Positions 49,170 through 58,165 of a DNA stretch of 64,000 bases are shown here, one piece after another. Origin of the DNA: Thermoplasmata archaeon UBA61 (GTDB taxonomy: Archaea > Thermoplasmatota > Thermoplasmata > Lutacidiplasmatales > UBA184); contig DASW01000008.1 in NCBI GenBank assembly GCA_002503985.1, positions 310,001 to 374,000 on the forward strand. The letters are read 5' to 3'. Each line of letters opens with the position of its first letter. Within the stretch, counting starts at the first letter, position 1. The notes under the pieces are model-generated. The model ran no database searches, was not told the DNA's origin, and worked only from the letters and a program-made list of their open reading frames with translations. The position numbers were made by a program, and so were the translations under genes.

Positions 49170-49748
49170 TTGGTGATGTCCTCGCCCCAGGGCGTGACGA
49201 TCCGGCCCCTTCGCTCCGAGGATTTCCACGACCTCAGCCGGGGGCTCGCACACATGTACGACGAGCTTGCCGCGGGCGAGTCTGTTTGGATCACGTTGCG
49301 GCACGTGCCTCCGTCGGAGGCCGACTACCGCAAGTGGTTCGACCGCCTGCTCGACGGGATGCGTACCGGCGAGTCGATCACCAACGTGGCCCAGGTGGAC
49401 AGTCGTGCTGTGGGCCACTGCACCATTGAACGGGCGAGGCCTGGGCCGACCACCGAGCAGTCCCATGTCGGCGAACTGGGGATCCTGGTCCAGAAGGGAC
49501 ATCGAGGGACCGGAATCGGGGCCCGACTCCTGGAGCGGTCCCTAGACGAGGCTCGGCAGAAGTTCGACATCGTGTACCTCACCGTGTGGTCCAAGAACGT
49601 GGAAGCTCAGAGGCTCTATCGCAGGTTCGGGTTCACGCTGTGCGGGCACTTTCCCCATACCCTGAAGCGGAACGGCCAGTACTTCGACGAGGACCGGATG
49701 TTCCTCGCCCTCACGGACCCCCCTGGCCGGGCCGGAGCCAAGCGTTAA
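49170..49748 (+). CDS. GNAT N-acetyltransferase, tandem paralogue
   Basis: The protein is 192 residues (or 190 from the ATG at 49176). It starts GVTIRPLRSEDFHDLSRGL and shares the CoA loop LGILVQKGHRGTGIGARLL and the ending SKNVEAQRLYRRFGFTLCGH with the preceding gene. The two differ most in the first third (ITLRHVPPSEADYRKWF against ITLFADRPSLADEVSWF), which usually shapes substrate choice. The start at 49170 would give MVMSS. Confidence 0.85.
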   Translation: MVMSSPQGVTIRPLRSEDFHDLSRGLAHMYDELAAGESVWITLRHVPPSEADYRKWFDRLLDGMRTGESITNVAQVDSRAVGHCTIERARPGPTTEQSHVGELGILVQKGHRGTGIGARLLERSLDEARQKFDIVYLTVWSKNVEAQRLYRRFGFTLCGHFPHTLKRNGQYFDEDRMFLALTDPPGRAGAKR

Positions 49749-49773
49749 ACGGCCGAGCCTATCGGCGGCGGGG

Positions 49774-50454
49774 ATGGCCGCGACCCAAGAATGGCGACGT
49801 GAGCTCGAGACCGAGCGCACGATGAAGAACGGGTTCATGGCCCAAGACCCGGAGTCCCCCTTCGTGGTCGGGCGGGTCCCGTTCCACGAGCTCCGCTACT
49901 TCCCCCCGGACCCGAAGTTCCGGGTGCGAGCGACGCTCCAACGCCGGCCGACCCCCGAGGAGGCGTACCTTCGGACCAACCGGGACAACCAGGCGGTCAT
50001 GCGGTACATCGGGGACCTCACGTTCGCGATCGGTGGCGAGCCGCTGCACCTTCGGCTCTACCATGCCGGAGAGGGTGTGGGGACGTCCGTCTTCGTGCCG
50101 TTCCGTGACCTCACGAGCGGACGGGAGAGCTACGGTGCGGGACGCTACGTCATGCTCGAGCTCAACGAGGCCGACGAGTACGAGGTCGACTTCAACCGGG
50201 CGTTCAACCCCTACTGCGCGTACACGGACGACTTCGAATGCGCCTTCCCTCCGTCGGAGAACGACCTTCCTATCGCCATCCCTGCCGGCGAGAAGGCGTG
50301 GGCCGCCGACCGGGATCCGGAGGGCCCGTCGCGCGCGGTCGTCGGCCGAGCGCGACGTTCATCCCCCCCCTCGCCGGCCAAGCCCACGACCCTTCGGACG
50401 GGGAGACCGGCTCGACGGTCTACGGGTGGCCGAACGCCCCGAAAATCCCGTTAA
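49774..50454 (+). CDS. DUF1684-family protein
   Basis: The protein is 226 residues. The core (FVVGRVPFHELRYFPPDPKF, YHAGEGVGTSVFVPFRDLTS, FNRAFNPYCAYTDDFECAFP) matches DUF1684, a family of unknown function with a conserved NPYCAY block. The last 45 or so residues are low-complexity Arg/Pro/Ser. The frame overlaps the 3' end of the converging marC-like gene by 35 bases. The true stop may be as given, since no earlier one exists. Confidence 0.75.
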   Translation: MAATQEWRRELETERTMKNGFMAQDPESPFVVGRVPFHELRYFPPDPKFRVRATLQRRPTPEEAYLRTNRDNQAVMRYIGDLTFAIGGEPLHLRLYHAGEGVGTSVFVPFRDLTSGRESYGAGRYVMLELNEADEYEVDFNRAFNPYCAYTDDFECAFPPSENDLPIAIPAGEKAWAADRDPEGPSRAVVGRARRSSPPSPAKPTTLRTGRPARRSTGGRTPRKSR

Positions 50455-51055
50455 CGACGAACTGGACGCCCACCGCGGCGAGCAGAAGGCCGAGCACCCG
50501 GGTCATCGCCATGATCCCGGTCTTTCCGAGGTAACGGAAGATCTTCTGGCCGTACCGCAGGATGAAGAATGCGAGCACGGTCGTCACCGCGATCGCGAGG
50601 AAGACCGCGGCCACCATGACCGGGTCGTCGCCGGCGCTCCCCTCGTAGATCATCACCGTCGAGATCGCGCCGGGGCCCGCGAGCAGCGGGATTCCCAGGG
50701 GGACCACCGCGATCTCGTCCCGGCGGGCGGCCGCCTCTTCCCGGTCCTCGTTCGTGAGCTTCGTCCGCGTGACCTCGCCGTGGAGCATGTCGTAGGCGAC
50801 GATGAACAGCAGGATCCCGCCCGCGATCTCGAACGCGGCGAGGGTGAGACCGAAAGCTTCGAAGAGGAATCGACCCACCAAGGCAAAGACCCCTAGGACC
50901 GAGCCGAGCACGATGACCGCGCGCCTTCGAACGATCGACCGGTCGGCCTCGCTGAACCCGTCCGTCAGCGAGACGAAGAACGGGAGGGCCCCCAACGGGT
51001 CGACGAGGGCGAAGATCGTCACGAAGACCGCGACGTAGACCAGAAAGGCCGCCAC
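50420..51055 (-). CDS. MarC-family membrane protein
   Basis: The protein is 211 residues with six hydrophobic segments. FALVDPLGALPFFVSLTDGF near the start and IPLLAGPGAISTVMIY in the middle are the MarC signature. Its job is unknown; it was once linked to antibiotic resistance, but this was not upheld. A charged loop (EDREEAAARRDEI) separates the halves. It converges with the DUF1684 gene, overlapping by 35 bases. Confidence 0.88.
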   Translation of the reverse strand: MAAFLVYVAVFVTIFALVDPLGALPFFVSLTDGFSEADRSIVRRRAVIVLGSVLGVFALVGRFLFEAFGLTLAAFEIAGGILLFIVAYDMLHGEVTRTKLTNEDREEAAARRDEIAVVPLGIPLLAGPGAISTVMIYEGSAGDDPVMVAAVFLAIAVTTVLAFFILRYGQKIFRYLGKTGIMAMTRVLGLLLAAVGVQFVVNGIFGAFGHP

Positions 51056-51133
51056 TCGTCTCGCCCCCGTGGGCGGGAAGCACCGGGGGCCTTCAATCCT
51101 CCGCCGTACTGGCGGAAGCGGCCCACCGGGGGC

Positions 51134-51622
51134 TCAGGGTCGGCGAGAGGCGGCGGGGCGGGTGACCCGTGCCTTGGCGCGAGGTCGCCCGGCGGAAGGG
51201 CGGCCCCGACGAGGCGCTGCCTTCGACCGGACCCGTTTCCGAGCCCCTCGCCCTACCGTCGCCACGGCTCCCACATCTCGGGCCCTGAGACGGAGCACGA
51301 TCGGCTCCTTCTGGGGGTTCGCGACCAGCAGCACGTACTCGCCGGGCGCTTGCGGGTCGAAGTAGATCCGAGCCTTTCCGGCCAGGCGGACCCGTTGGAC
51401 AAAGGGGCCCGACTTGTGTCCGATCAGCAGAACGAACGAGCGACCCGGGTGGGGGTTTTCGAGCTCTACATCGATCTCGCACGCGGGCGAGACGAGACGC
51501 ATCTCGACCCGAACGGTCGAGAGCGGCTCGAGGACGAGGAACCGCGGAAGGTCGGGAAGCGCGACGGCCACACGTTCCCGACAACGCCCCGGCGGAAAGC
51601 GTTGCCCGAACGCTGGAATCAC
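51134..51622 (-). CDS. Basic-tailed protein, unknown
   Basis: The protein is 162 residues from a GTG. The middle (RVEMRLVSPACEIDVELENP, SFVLLIGHKSGPFVQRVRLA, QAPGEYVLLVANPQKEPIVL) reads as a beta-sandwich. The C-terminal 45 residues are very basic (RKRVRSKAAPRRGRPSAGRP), which could bind nucleic acid or an acidic surface. The gene diverges from the OsmC-type gene; a shared AT-rich patch at 51631-51653 holds TATA elements for both. No family is recognised. Confidence 0.5.
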   Translation of the reverse strand: MIPAFGQRFPPGRCRERVAVALPDLPRFLVLEPLSTVRVEMRLVSPACEIDVELENPHPGRSFVLLIGHKSGPFVQRVRLAGKARIYFDPQAPGEYVLLVANPQKEPIVLRLRARDVGAVATVGRGARKRVRSKAAPRRGRPSAGRPRAKARVTRPAASRRP

Positions 51623-51660
51623 GAAAGCGTGAGGTTAAATTGGTCGGAAAATTCGGCCCG

Positions 51661-52101
51661 ATGATGGCAGCGAAGCGGACGGCAACGGCGGTCTGGGAGA
51701 ACGACCTGGTCCATGGTCACGGTACCGTCAAGGGCACTAGCGGAGCGTTCGGCGAGATGGCGGTCTCCTGGGCGGCTCGGACCGAGGCGCCCGGCGGGAA
51801 GACGAGCCCGGAGGAGCTGCTCGCGGCCGCGCACGCCGCCTGCTTCTCGATGGCGCTCTCTGGGGGCCTCGGTCGGATCCAGAAGCCTCCCGAGCGCCTC
51901 ACCGTGTCCGCGACGGCGACGTTCGACAAGGTCGGGGACGCGTGGAAGGTCACTACGATGGAGCTCGACGTCACGGGGAAGGTTCCGGGGATCTCGGCGG
52001 CCGAGTTCCAGCAAGCGGCTCAGGCTGCTGGCCAGGGATGCCCGATCTCGAACGCCCTCAAGGGGAACGTCGCGATCTCGGTCCACGCGAAGCTCGCATA
52101 A
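51661..52101 (+). CDS. OsmC/Ohr-type peroxiredoxin
   Basis: The protein is 146 residues from the ATG at 51661. It has the catalytic Cys in AHAACFSMALS and the resolving Cys in AGQGCPISNALKGN, with TSPEELLAAAHA before the first. This fits the OsmC/Ohr family, which reduces organic hydroperoxides. A TATA (GTTAAATT, 51634-51641) is centred 24-26 bases upstream. Confidence 0.9.
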   Translation: MMAAKRTATAVWENDLVHGHGTVKGTSGAFGEMAVSWAARTEAPGGKTSPEELLAAAHAACFSMALSGGLGRIQKPPERLTVSATATFDKVGDAWKVTTMELDVTGKVPGISAAEFQQAAQAAGQGCPISNALKGNVAISVHAKLA

Positions 52102-52122
52102 GGTAACGGGTCGAGGGGACGC

Positions 52123-53829
52123 TCAACCGTTCCCGAAATCCGACAGCTGCCGCTGGACTCGCTTCGGGGGTTCGCCGGACCCATCGCTGACCGTCGGCCC
52201 GGGCCGGGTAGGGGTTTCCTCATCCTCCGATCGGACGGGAGGCGCGACGGGGGCCGAACCCGCGAGGATCTCGGTCACCGCTCGGGAATCGGGCTCCGTT
52301 CCTAGGAGGAACCCCACCTCCTCGGGAGTGAGCTCGAGCTCGTGGGCGATCGCGCCGGCACGCTGTCGGACCTCGACGCGGCTCCCTCGGCCGGAAGCGG
52401 CGGAGAAGATCCGCTCGAGGAACGGCAGCACGACCTCCCGGCTCTTGGCGGTGGACAAATGGAACCGGTGTCCTGCCTTCTTCGCGAGCGAATCCCGGGT
52501 GGCGCGCAGGGCGCGGGAGCGTCCCATATCTCCGAGGAACGCCGGGAAGGACACGCCCGCGCTCCTCCCGGCGCCCGGTCCGTCGTGCAAGGCCAGGGAG
52601 ACCCCCCCGGTCATGAGCTCGGACGCGTAGCTCCACAGCCCGTAGACCCGGGCCCGTCGGGCACGGGCGAGGAACTGGTCGGCCACGGCGAGGACGCGGA
52701 ACGCCGCGTCGCGGTGGCCGGCGTCCGGTGCGAACATGGGCAGGTTCTCCTCGATCCACGGCAGGAGGTCGTCGGGAGGAGCATCGAGCCGGTCCTGGAC
52801 CTCCACGGACCGGTAGTAGCGCGGGGTCGTGAGCGCCTCTTCGGTCAGCGCTACGAAGTCCGCGGCGAGGTCCCGGAAGCCGAGCACGGTGAGCTGCCAA
52901 GGGCCGGGGGGCAGCGGAGCGATCGCGTCGAGGTCGTTCAGTGCCGCGCGCACGTCGCCGTGGGACCGCTTCACGATCGATTCGAGGGCCCCCGGATGAA
53001 GTGCGATCTGCTCCGAGCGTGCGACGCGTTGGACGAAGGCCGATAGCTCGCCTTCGCGCAGCGGATAGAAACGGATCCGCACGACCCCCGTCCGGAACAC
53101 GGTCGAGTATCGGGTCAGCGTCCGGTCGTCGTTGACCGTGAGCACGATCGGTTGGCGCGTGGACCGGGCCAGGCGGGTGATGGCGCCGAGCCCTCCGCGG
53201 TCGGAAAGGTCCGCCGAGCGACCGCTCGACCTCCACTCCTCGATGTCCCGGCGCGCGGCGGGCAGTCGCGCCCACCCCGCGTTCCCGGGAGAACGGGGGA
53301 CCGCGCTCCAGTCTTCGAACGCGCGCGGCTTCCCCTTCGGGAGAAGCCCCCACGCGGCGTTGAGGGCGTCGATCGACACGTACCGTCCCCGCAAGAAGTC
53401 CGCCAGGGCCGGCGGTACCGGTCGGGAGCGGGCAGACTCCGTGAGACGGCCGGTGAGACAATCCGCCTCGTCCAGGAGGATCAGGGCGTGACGAGCTCGC
53501 TTGCCGGCGACCGTTTCGTCGAGCGTGTGGCTTACGGACGCCCGTCCGGCGACCTGCTCGACGGATTGCTCGTTGCGAGCGTCGGAGGCGTTCATCTCGA
53601 CGAGGGTCCACCCGAGCTCGGCGGCGAGCGCGAGGGCCGCGGTCGTCTTTCCTACCCCGGGGGGCCCGGAAAGCACCGCCGCGCGCCGAGCCGGAATCCG
53701 ACCCTCCTCCCACTGCTTGGCCCAGGCACGAAGCTCGTACCGAGCCCTCGGGTTCCCGACGATATCGTCGAGACGAGTGGGCCGGAGACGTTCCGCGAGC
53801 GGCAGGCGGGAGTTGGCCCGGGAGGTCAT
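52123..53829 (-). CDS. rfcL: Replication factor C large subunit
   Basis: The protein is 568 residues. Walker A is LSGPPGVGKTTAALALAAEL and Walker B LILLDEADCLTGR. The N-terminal AERLRPTRLDDIVGN is typical of RfcL. The C-terminus ends QRQLSDFGNG, a PIP-box-like PCNA-binding motif. It loads the sliding clamp with the small subunit, which is not in the window. An insertion between the Walker boxes and the sensor region carries a long Arg-rich segment. The gene diverges from the AKR-like gene. Confidence 0.93.
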   Translation of the reverse strand: MTSRANSRLPLAERLRPTRLDDIVGNPRARYELRAWAKQWEEGRIPARRAAVLSGPPGVGKTTAALALAAELGWTLVEMNASDARNEQSVEQVAGRASVSHTLDETVAGKRARHALILLDEADCLTGRLTESARSRPVPPALADFLRGRYVSIDALNAAWGLLPKGKPRAFEDWSAVPRSPGNAGWARLPAARRDIEEWRSSGRSADLSDRGGLGAITRLARSTRQPIVLTVNDDRTLTRYSTVFRTGVVRIRFYPLREGELSAFVQRVARSEQIALHPGALESIVKRSHGDVRAALNDLDAIAPLPPGPWQLTVLGFRDLAADFVALTEEALTTPRYYRSVEVQDRLDAPPDDLLPWIEENLPMFAPDAGHRDAAFRVLAVADQFLARARRARVYGLWSYASELMTGGVSLALHDGPGAGRSAGVSFPAFLGDMGRSRALRATRDSLAKKAGHRFHLSTAKSREVVLPFLERIFSAASGRGSRVEVRQRAGAIAHELELTPEEVGFLLGTEPDSRAVTEILAGSAPVAPPVRSEDEETPTRPGPTVSDGSGEPPKRVQRQLSDFGNG

Positions 53830-53924
53830 CGGGCGGGTACCGGTTGCCGGGGATAAGGAGTGCTGGGGGAGGGGGTGTCGGAACGGTTGAGTACGGCCCG
53901 CGACTGGGAGTCGGCGGTCAGGGT

Positions 53925-54881
53925 ATGTCGAGCCCTCCAGGCCCCACCGTAGAGAACCGCCGACTCCCCCGCACGCAACGGCGCTTCTCGGCTGTCTCGA
54001 TCTCGGTCGACCCGCCCGCCGTTGCCCCGCCGTCCGCGGACGCGCGCGCGGCCGCGCTCCTCCGGCGTGCCCGGGAGCACGGGGTCACGACGTTCGACGT
54101 GGCGGACGCACGGTTCCCGGAACGGGCAGAGCGACTGATCGCGACGGCATTTCCCATCCCGGACCCCGACCTTGCGGTGATCGTCGGACGCTCCGTCGAG
54201 TCGCTGGCATCGGAGCGCACCCGTCAGGGGGATTCGTCTCCCCCCCAGGACCTCGATACCGCTCTCGCAGAATCCCTGGAACGGAGCCGGCGTCGACTCG
54301 CTCCGGTAGCGCTTTCGGTGATCGAATGGCATCCGGGGCCGGGCGGAGGCGCGGAAGACGCGCCCGGATCCGCGGCCCTCCCCGGGACCACCACAGGCCC
54401 CGGAGAGCTGGTGTGGTCGGTCCGGCTTCCCACTCCGGTCTCCGTCCTTCCGAAGTTCGAGCGTTCGCCCGCTCTTTTCACGAGCGAGCTCTCGCTCCTG
54501 GACCTTGGACTGGTTTCCGTCTTTGAGCCGACCGATGATCAGGTCGAGGCGCGCGTCGTCGCCCGCAACCCATTCGCGGACGGCCGGCTCGACGGCAGCC
54601 GGTTCGCGACCACCGCGATGCTCGCGGGTCCCGGAGCCGGGCCGGTCGACCTCCGACGGCTGCGAGCCGAGTTCGACCCGGTCCTGGCTCTGGGGTTCCT
54701 GACGAAGGACCGTCGCCGGACCTTGGCGCAGGCCGCCCTCCACTTCGTGTTGCGCTGGCCCTGGGTGGCAACGGCGGTCATCCCACTCCCCAGCCCGGAA
54801 CGGCTCGAGGAGATCCTCGGCTTCGGCGGTACCCCTCCGCTCAGTGACGACGAGCTGGCCCGGCTCAGCCTTGTGAAATAG
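53925..54881 (+). CDS. AKR-fold protein with lost catalytic residues
   Basis: The protein is 318 residues from the ATG at 53925. The frame resembles aldo/keto reductases: GVTTFDVADARFPERAERLI matches the NxFDTADxYGxSE strand, and ALHFVLRWPWVATAVIPLPS matches the NADPH-binding C-terminal part (LxFxLxxPxVxxxIPG). But the catalytic Tyr position reads Arg/Phe (ADARFPE) and the Lys position reads Arg (VIVGRS). It is therefore probably a non-enzymatic or altered relative. The peroxiredoxin gene follows after 20 bases, perhaps in the same operon. Confidence 0.65.
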   Translation: MSSPPGPTVENRRLPRTQRRFSAVSISVDPPAVAPPSADARAAALLRRAREHGVTTFDVADARFPERAERLIATAFPIPDPDLAVIVGRSVESLASERTRQGDSSPPQDLDTALAESLERSRRRLAPVALSVIEWHPGPGGGAEDAPGSAALPGTTTGPGELVWSVRLPTPVSVLPKFERSPALFTSELSLLDLGLVSVFEPTDDQVEARVVARNPFADGRLDGSRFATTAMLAGPGAGPVDLRRLRAEFDPVLALGFLTKDRRRTLAQAALHFVLRWPWVATAVIPLPSPERLEEILGFGGTPPLSDDELARLSLVK

Positions 54882-54901
54882 GCTCCGGGATTCGCCTCCG
54901 C

Positions 54902-55354
54902 ATGCTCGCGGTCGGAGACTTGGCCCCGGACTTTCCCATCCCCCTCGCGGAGGGGAAAACGCGCACGCTCGCCTCCTATCGCGGCCATCCCGTAGTGCTG
55001 TACTTCTTCCCGAAGGCGAACACCACCGGTTGCACGATCGAGACCCGATGGTTTGCCCAACGCTACGACCAGTTCCAACGGGCGGGGATCGAGGTCATCG
55101 CCGTGAGCGTGGACTCGACCGAGACCCAGTCGGCGTTCGCGGAGAAGTGCGGCTCTCGTTTCCCGATGGTCGGCGACCCCTCGAAGGAGGTCGCGCGGAA
55201 GTACGGCGTCCTCGGGCTCCTGGGGTGGGCGAAGCGCGTCACCTTCTTCGTGGACGCCGAGGGCCGGATCCGAGGCGTTGTCGAAGGCATGACCCCGGGG
55301 CCCCATCTGCGGGCCGCCGAGAAATGGGCGGCGGCCCCCGGCTCGGTCCCTTAG
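54902..55354 (+). CDS. Thiol peroxidase, PrxQ/BCP type
   Basis: The protein is 150 residues. The peroxidatic Cys is in YFFPKANTTGCTIETRWF (P-x3-T-x2-C), and a second Cys lies in SAFAEKCGSRFP. In PrxQ proteins the resolving Cys is five residues after the first; here that position is not Cys, so the resolving mode may differ. The rest (GIEVIAVSVDSTETQSAF) fits the family. It detoxifies H2O2 and organic peroxides. It follows the AKR-like gene at 20 bases. Confidence 0.9.
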   Translation: MLAVGDLAPDFPIPLAEGKTRTLASYRGHPVVLYFFPKANTTGCTIETRWFAQRYDQFQRAGIEVIAVSVDSTETQSAFAEKCGSRFPMVGDPSKEVARKYGVLGLLGWAKRVTFFVDAEGRIRGVVEGMTPGPHLRAAEKWAAAPGSVP

Positions 55355-55479
55355 GCCGCCGACAGACCACCCAACCGGGGACACGGACACCGGGACGGGA
55401 GCGATCTCAATCGGCTGGGCCGAGGCTGGGATAAGCCATAGGGCCCAGGGGACACCACCTCAGGGCCGTCCGAAGCAGA

Positions 55480-55980
55480 CTACCCGGCCGGGCTCAGAGC
55501 GTTGACGAACACGGTGACCGCGTACGTCGCCCCGGGGTTCGAGGGCACGCCGATGTAGATCCCGAGGTTGCCTCCTTCGGCGTCCCCGGGGATAGTGAGC
55601 GGCAGCTTGGGCATGGTGTACGCGAACTTCAACGGAGGGGCCGGACTGACCTTCACCGAATAGATAGTATGGCTGATGCCGTCGAGATTGATGATCGACA
55701 GCCACACGATCGAGAAGTTTCCGCCGGAGGGAACCTGAATGGGGAATCCTTCGGCCTCCGTATAGTTAATGGACCAGCGGCCGAACCACGGTCCGTTCGT
55801 CGTATTGCCCTCCTGGATCACGAGGTGGACGGAGGAGATCGTCACCGTGCCGGAGTTGTTCGAGGGAAGGACCAACACCCCTCCCGCGATCAAGCCCACG
55901 AGCACGATCACGACGATGGCCGCCGCGATGACGGCGATCGTGATTCCCCTACGGAGGGATCGACGGCTGAGGGGAGACAT
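55480..55980 (-). CDS. Membrane-anchored secreted protein, unknown
   Basis: The protein is 166 residues. A basic N-terminus (LSRRSLRRG) leads into a long hydrophobic helix (ITIAVIAAAIVVIVLVGLIA). The outside part is a single beta-rich domain (VTISSVHLVIQEGNTTNGPW, SIINLDGISHTIYSVKVSP). There are no cysteines and several N-x-S/T sites. The general design matches 13318-13848. It lies upstream of the pilin-like gene's stop on the same strand. Confidence 0.6.
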   Translation of the reverse strand: MSPLSRRSLRRGITIAVIAAAIVVIVLVGLIAGGVLVLPSNNSGTVTISSVHLVIQEGNTTNGPWFGRWSINYTEAEGFPIQVPSGGNFSIVWLSIINLDGISHTIYSVKVSPAPPLKFAYTMPKLPLTIPGDAEGGNLGIYIGVPSNPGATYAVTVFVNALSPAG

Positions 55981-56034
55981 CGTCCGCCTACCTTCGGGTG
56001 AGCCCCGTCGTTTCTATCGTGATGGACCGACCCC

Positions 56035-57000
56035 TTACGTGTTGGAGGGCGCGAGGGAATAGACGGGGATCTTCGCAAGGATCGTGTTGGGCGTGCCCAT
56101 GTACCTCAGGTAGATAGTACACGCCGTCGCGCTCGTGAAGCACCACGGGGGAGCCCCATGATAGTCATCATAGTCCAGCGTCACGTTGCCGTACGGCCGA
56201 TGCGTGGCGGGGTTGATAGGGGCCACGCAGCCGGCGAAAGTACTTCCCTGTCCGTCGAAGTTGATGAGCCCCGCGTTCGCGACGCACATGAAGTCGAGCG
56301 GGTATCCGCCGTTGTGAATGTACAGGATGAAGGTGTCCCCGACTTGGACGGTGTCAATGCCCTCGGTTAGCGGCACAAAGATGCCGAGCCGATTGTAGTA
56401 GACCCCATTCGCGGCAGTGGTGCTGCCCGCGTCGAAGTTGCCGCAGTACCCGAGATACGGCGCGTAGCCCGCGGGTTCCTGGGAGACGCCCGGGAACCAT
56501 GTCATGGAGGACAGGGAACCGTTGACGAGGACCGTCGTGCCACCGCTGCTGCTCGCGTTGTTACAGATGAAGGTGAAATCGATGTCGCTCAGCAAGATGT
56601 TCGGGGACGAAACCGCGGTGATGGTGAACTGGCTCGAGTTGAGCGCGGAATAGTTCCCCGTCTCGGCCCCGCTCTGCCCGTCACCGCATTGGCCGTACCA
56701 ACTGTTCGTACTAGGAGGGTCGTGATAATCGCCTACCCATGTCTCCGCCGCCCCTTGGCTCATCGGATAATTGCCCAGCGTGTACCCCCAAGGTTGACAA
56801 TCCGTCGGGTCGCCCCAGACGGGATTGCTCCCTCCCGCGTGGATGACCCAGCTGACGATCGGGGGAGAAGGGGGCGTATAGAACCGGAACGAGAACAGCA
56901 TGACTCCGGCGATCAAGGTGAGGGCGATCAGCAGAACGGCACCGAGGATCTCGGCGACGCCCCGACGCCGCGCCAGTCGCCAACGGCGGTGGAAGGTCAT
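56035..57000 (-). CDS. Type IV pilin-like protein
   Basis: The protein is 321 residues. The N-terminus RLARRRGVAEILGAVLLIAL matches the archaeal pilin_N pattern: a short basic leader, a G-V cleavage site and a hydrophobic helix (about residues 14-38). The rest is Ser/Thr/Asn-rich with eight or more cysteines in Cys-containing blocks such as TDCQPWG, GQCGDGQ and FICNNA, unlike typical short pilins. It may be a surface filament subunit or an adhesin. No archaellum or pilus assembly genes are in the window. Confidence 0.75.
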   Translation of the reverse strand: MTFHRRWRLARRRGVAEILGAVLLIALTLIAGVMLFSFRFYTPPSPPIVSWVIHAGGSNPVWGDPTDCQPWGYTLGNYPMSQGAAETWVGDYHDPPSTNSWYGQCGDGQSGAETGNYSALNSSQFTITAVSSPNILLSDIDFTFICNNASSSGGTTVLVNGSLSSMTWFPGVSQEPAGYAPYLGYCGNFDAGSTTAANGVYYNRLGIFVPLTEGIDTVQVGDTFILYIHNGGYPLDFMCVANAGLINFDGQGSTFAGCVAPINPATHRPYGNVTLDYDDYHGAPPWCFTSATACTIYLRYMGTPNTILAKIPVYSLAPSNT

Positions 57001-57129
57001 CGGAGTATCTATGCGTATTAGGGATTATCAAGCTATCCGTATCGCGGATGGGTTTTTTCGGGGTAGGCGACGCGCACAGAACGCCGCCGATCCCCCGGCT
57101 TGGACGAACGTCGCTCGGGTCGCTCGGGC

Positions 57130-57354
57130 TCAACCCCGCTGCTTCTTGAGGAACGTCTGGTGCGATGCGCTGCCGATGATGGCTCCGCACCATCCGCAGT
57201 ACACGATGGTGACCCCTCCCATCGCAACCATGGGCGTGTGGTCCCAAAGGATGTCCGTCTTGGGGTCAATGGCATGGTTGCAAAATGGGCAATGGGGCGA
57301 GGGCGCCTCGGGAACCGCCATCGAATCGACCAGCCGCTGGTTGGACAAGAGCAT
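57130..57354 (-). CDS. Small zinc-ribbon protein
   Basis: The protein is 74 residues. HCPFCNHAIDPKTD and VYCGWCGAIIGS supply two C-x2-C pairs, suggesting one zinc. A hydrophobic strand lies between (HTPMVAMGGVTIVYC). The ATG at 57354 is preceded by CTGGAGGA, a strong ribosome-binding site, and a TATA-like CCTTTAGG near 57375. An inner ATG at 57321 is also possible. Function unknown. Confidence 0.6.
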   Translation of the reverse strand: MLLSNQRLVDSMAVPEAPSPHCPFCNHAIDPKTDILWDHTPMVAMGGVTIVYCGWCGAIIGSASHQTFLKKQRG

Positions 57355-57566
57355 TCCTCCAGTAGACGCCTAAAGGACCAGGATGACAAGTTTCGGAAGC
57401 TATTCGTTCCACCGCGGGGCCCCGGCTCGCAAGTAGAGGGATACCGTCCCGTTCGGAACCGACAGTACGGCGGACCCCGTTGGGCACCGTGCATGGGAAG
57501 GGTCCGCGTGTACACCGCCACCCAACGCCGGCTCCTCTCGGGGGGACGCCGTTCGCAGTTCGTCAA

Positions 57567-57639
57567 AGCCGCCAGAGAGGATTGAACTCCCGACCTGCTG
57601 ATTACAAATCAGCCGCTCTACCGACTGAGCTATGGCGGC
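57567..57639 (-). tRNA. trnT: tRNA-Thr (anticodon TGT)
   Basis: On the minus strand the acceptor GCCGCCA pairs with TGGCGGC. The D-arm GCTC...GAGC, anticodon arm GCTGA/TCAGC around TTTGTAA, and T-arm GGGAG/CTCTC around TTCAATC complete the cloverleaf. The anticodon TGT reads ACA codons (Thr). The discriminator base is T (U in RNA), and CCA is not encoded. Length is 73 with no intron. A TATA-like TCCTTAAGAA lies about 30 bases upstream. Confidence 0.95.
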
Positions 57640-57870
57640 ACACCGGAGTGATTCCGGAACGACTTCTTAAGGAAAGACCTTCACCGCGGTGTCCAGAACC
57701 ATTTCTGTCGCGCAATCGGTTCACGAATCCTGCCGCGTGCGGCCACCCCCTTGAGCGAACCGGGCGGGTAGGACCCGCGCGATTCTCCGTCAAGGATACA
57801 GGCTCTCCGCCGACACTCCGTCAGTACCTCTAAATACGAAGGTCTTCTTCCTCGCCGTGAGGTCGCTGGC

Positions 57871-58086
57871 ATGGCGGAACGTGTAGGCAGGGAGCAGACC
57901 AAGCGAGTGAAGGGTTATCTGTACTATCTCGGCAAGGACGGGTTCCTTTGGAAGGTCCCAACGAAGGTGAACAAGTCCGGCAAGAAAGGACGCGTCGGCA
58001 CCGAGAAGATCAAGCGCCAAGCCGGCTACATGTACTTCCTTGACAAGAAGGGCTTCGTCTCGCGCGCCAAGATGAGGAACGCCTGA
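57871..58086 (+). CDS. Small basic protein with an internal duplication
   Basis: The protein is 71 residues. Two similar segments are visible: KGYLYYLGKDGFLWKVP and AGYMYFLDKKGFVSRAKM. Each is a short strand-turn-strand with GY-x-Y and KxGF. It is rich in Lys and Arg (KVNKSGKKGRVGTEKIKRQ). TATA (CTAAATAC, 57830-57837) is about 37 bases upstream. It may bind nucleic acid, but no family is recognised. Confidence 0.6.
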   Translation: MAERVGREQTKRVKGYLYYLGKDGFLWKVPTKVNKSGKKGRVGTEKIKRQAGYMYFLDKKGFVSRAKMRNA

Positions 58087-58165
58087 CCTGGTCGAGGACT
58101 TCGGACCAAGCTCGGTCAATTCCCTCGAGGGAAGGCGGCACCCTGCCGCGAGTCAATCGCCCGGG

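Noticed and set aside
57130..57639. Integrated element at the tRNA-Thr gene
   Set aside because: No integrase gene or repeated tRNA 3' end was found on either side of the tRNA.
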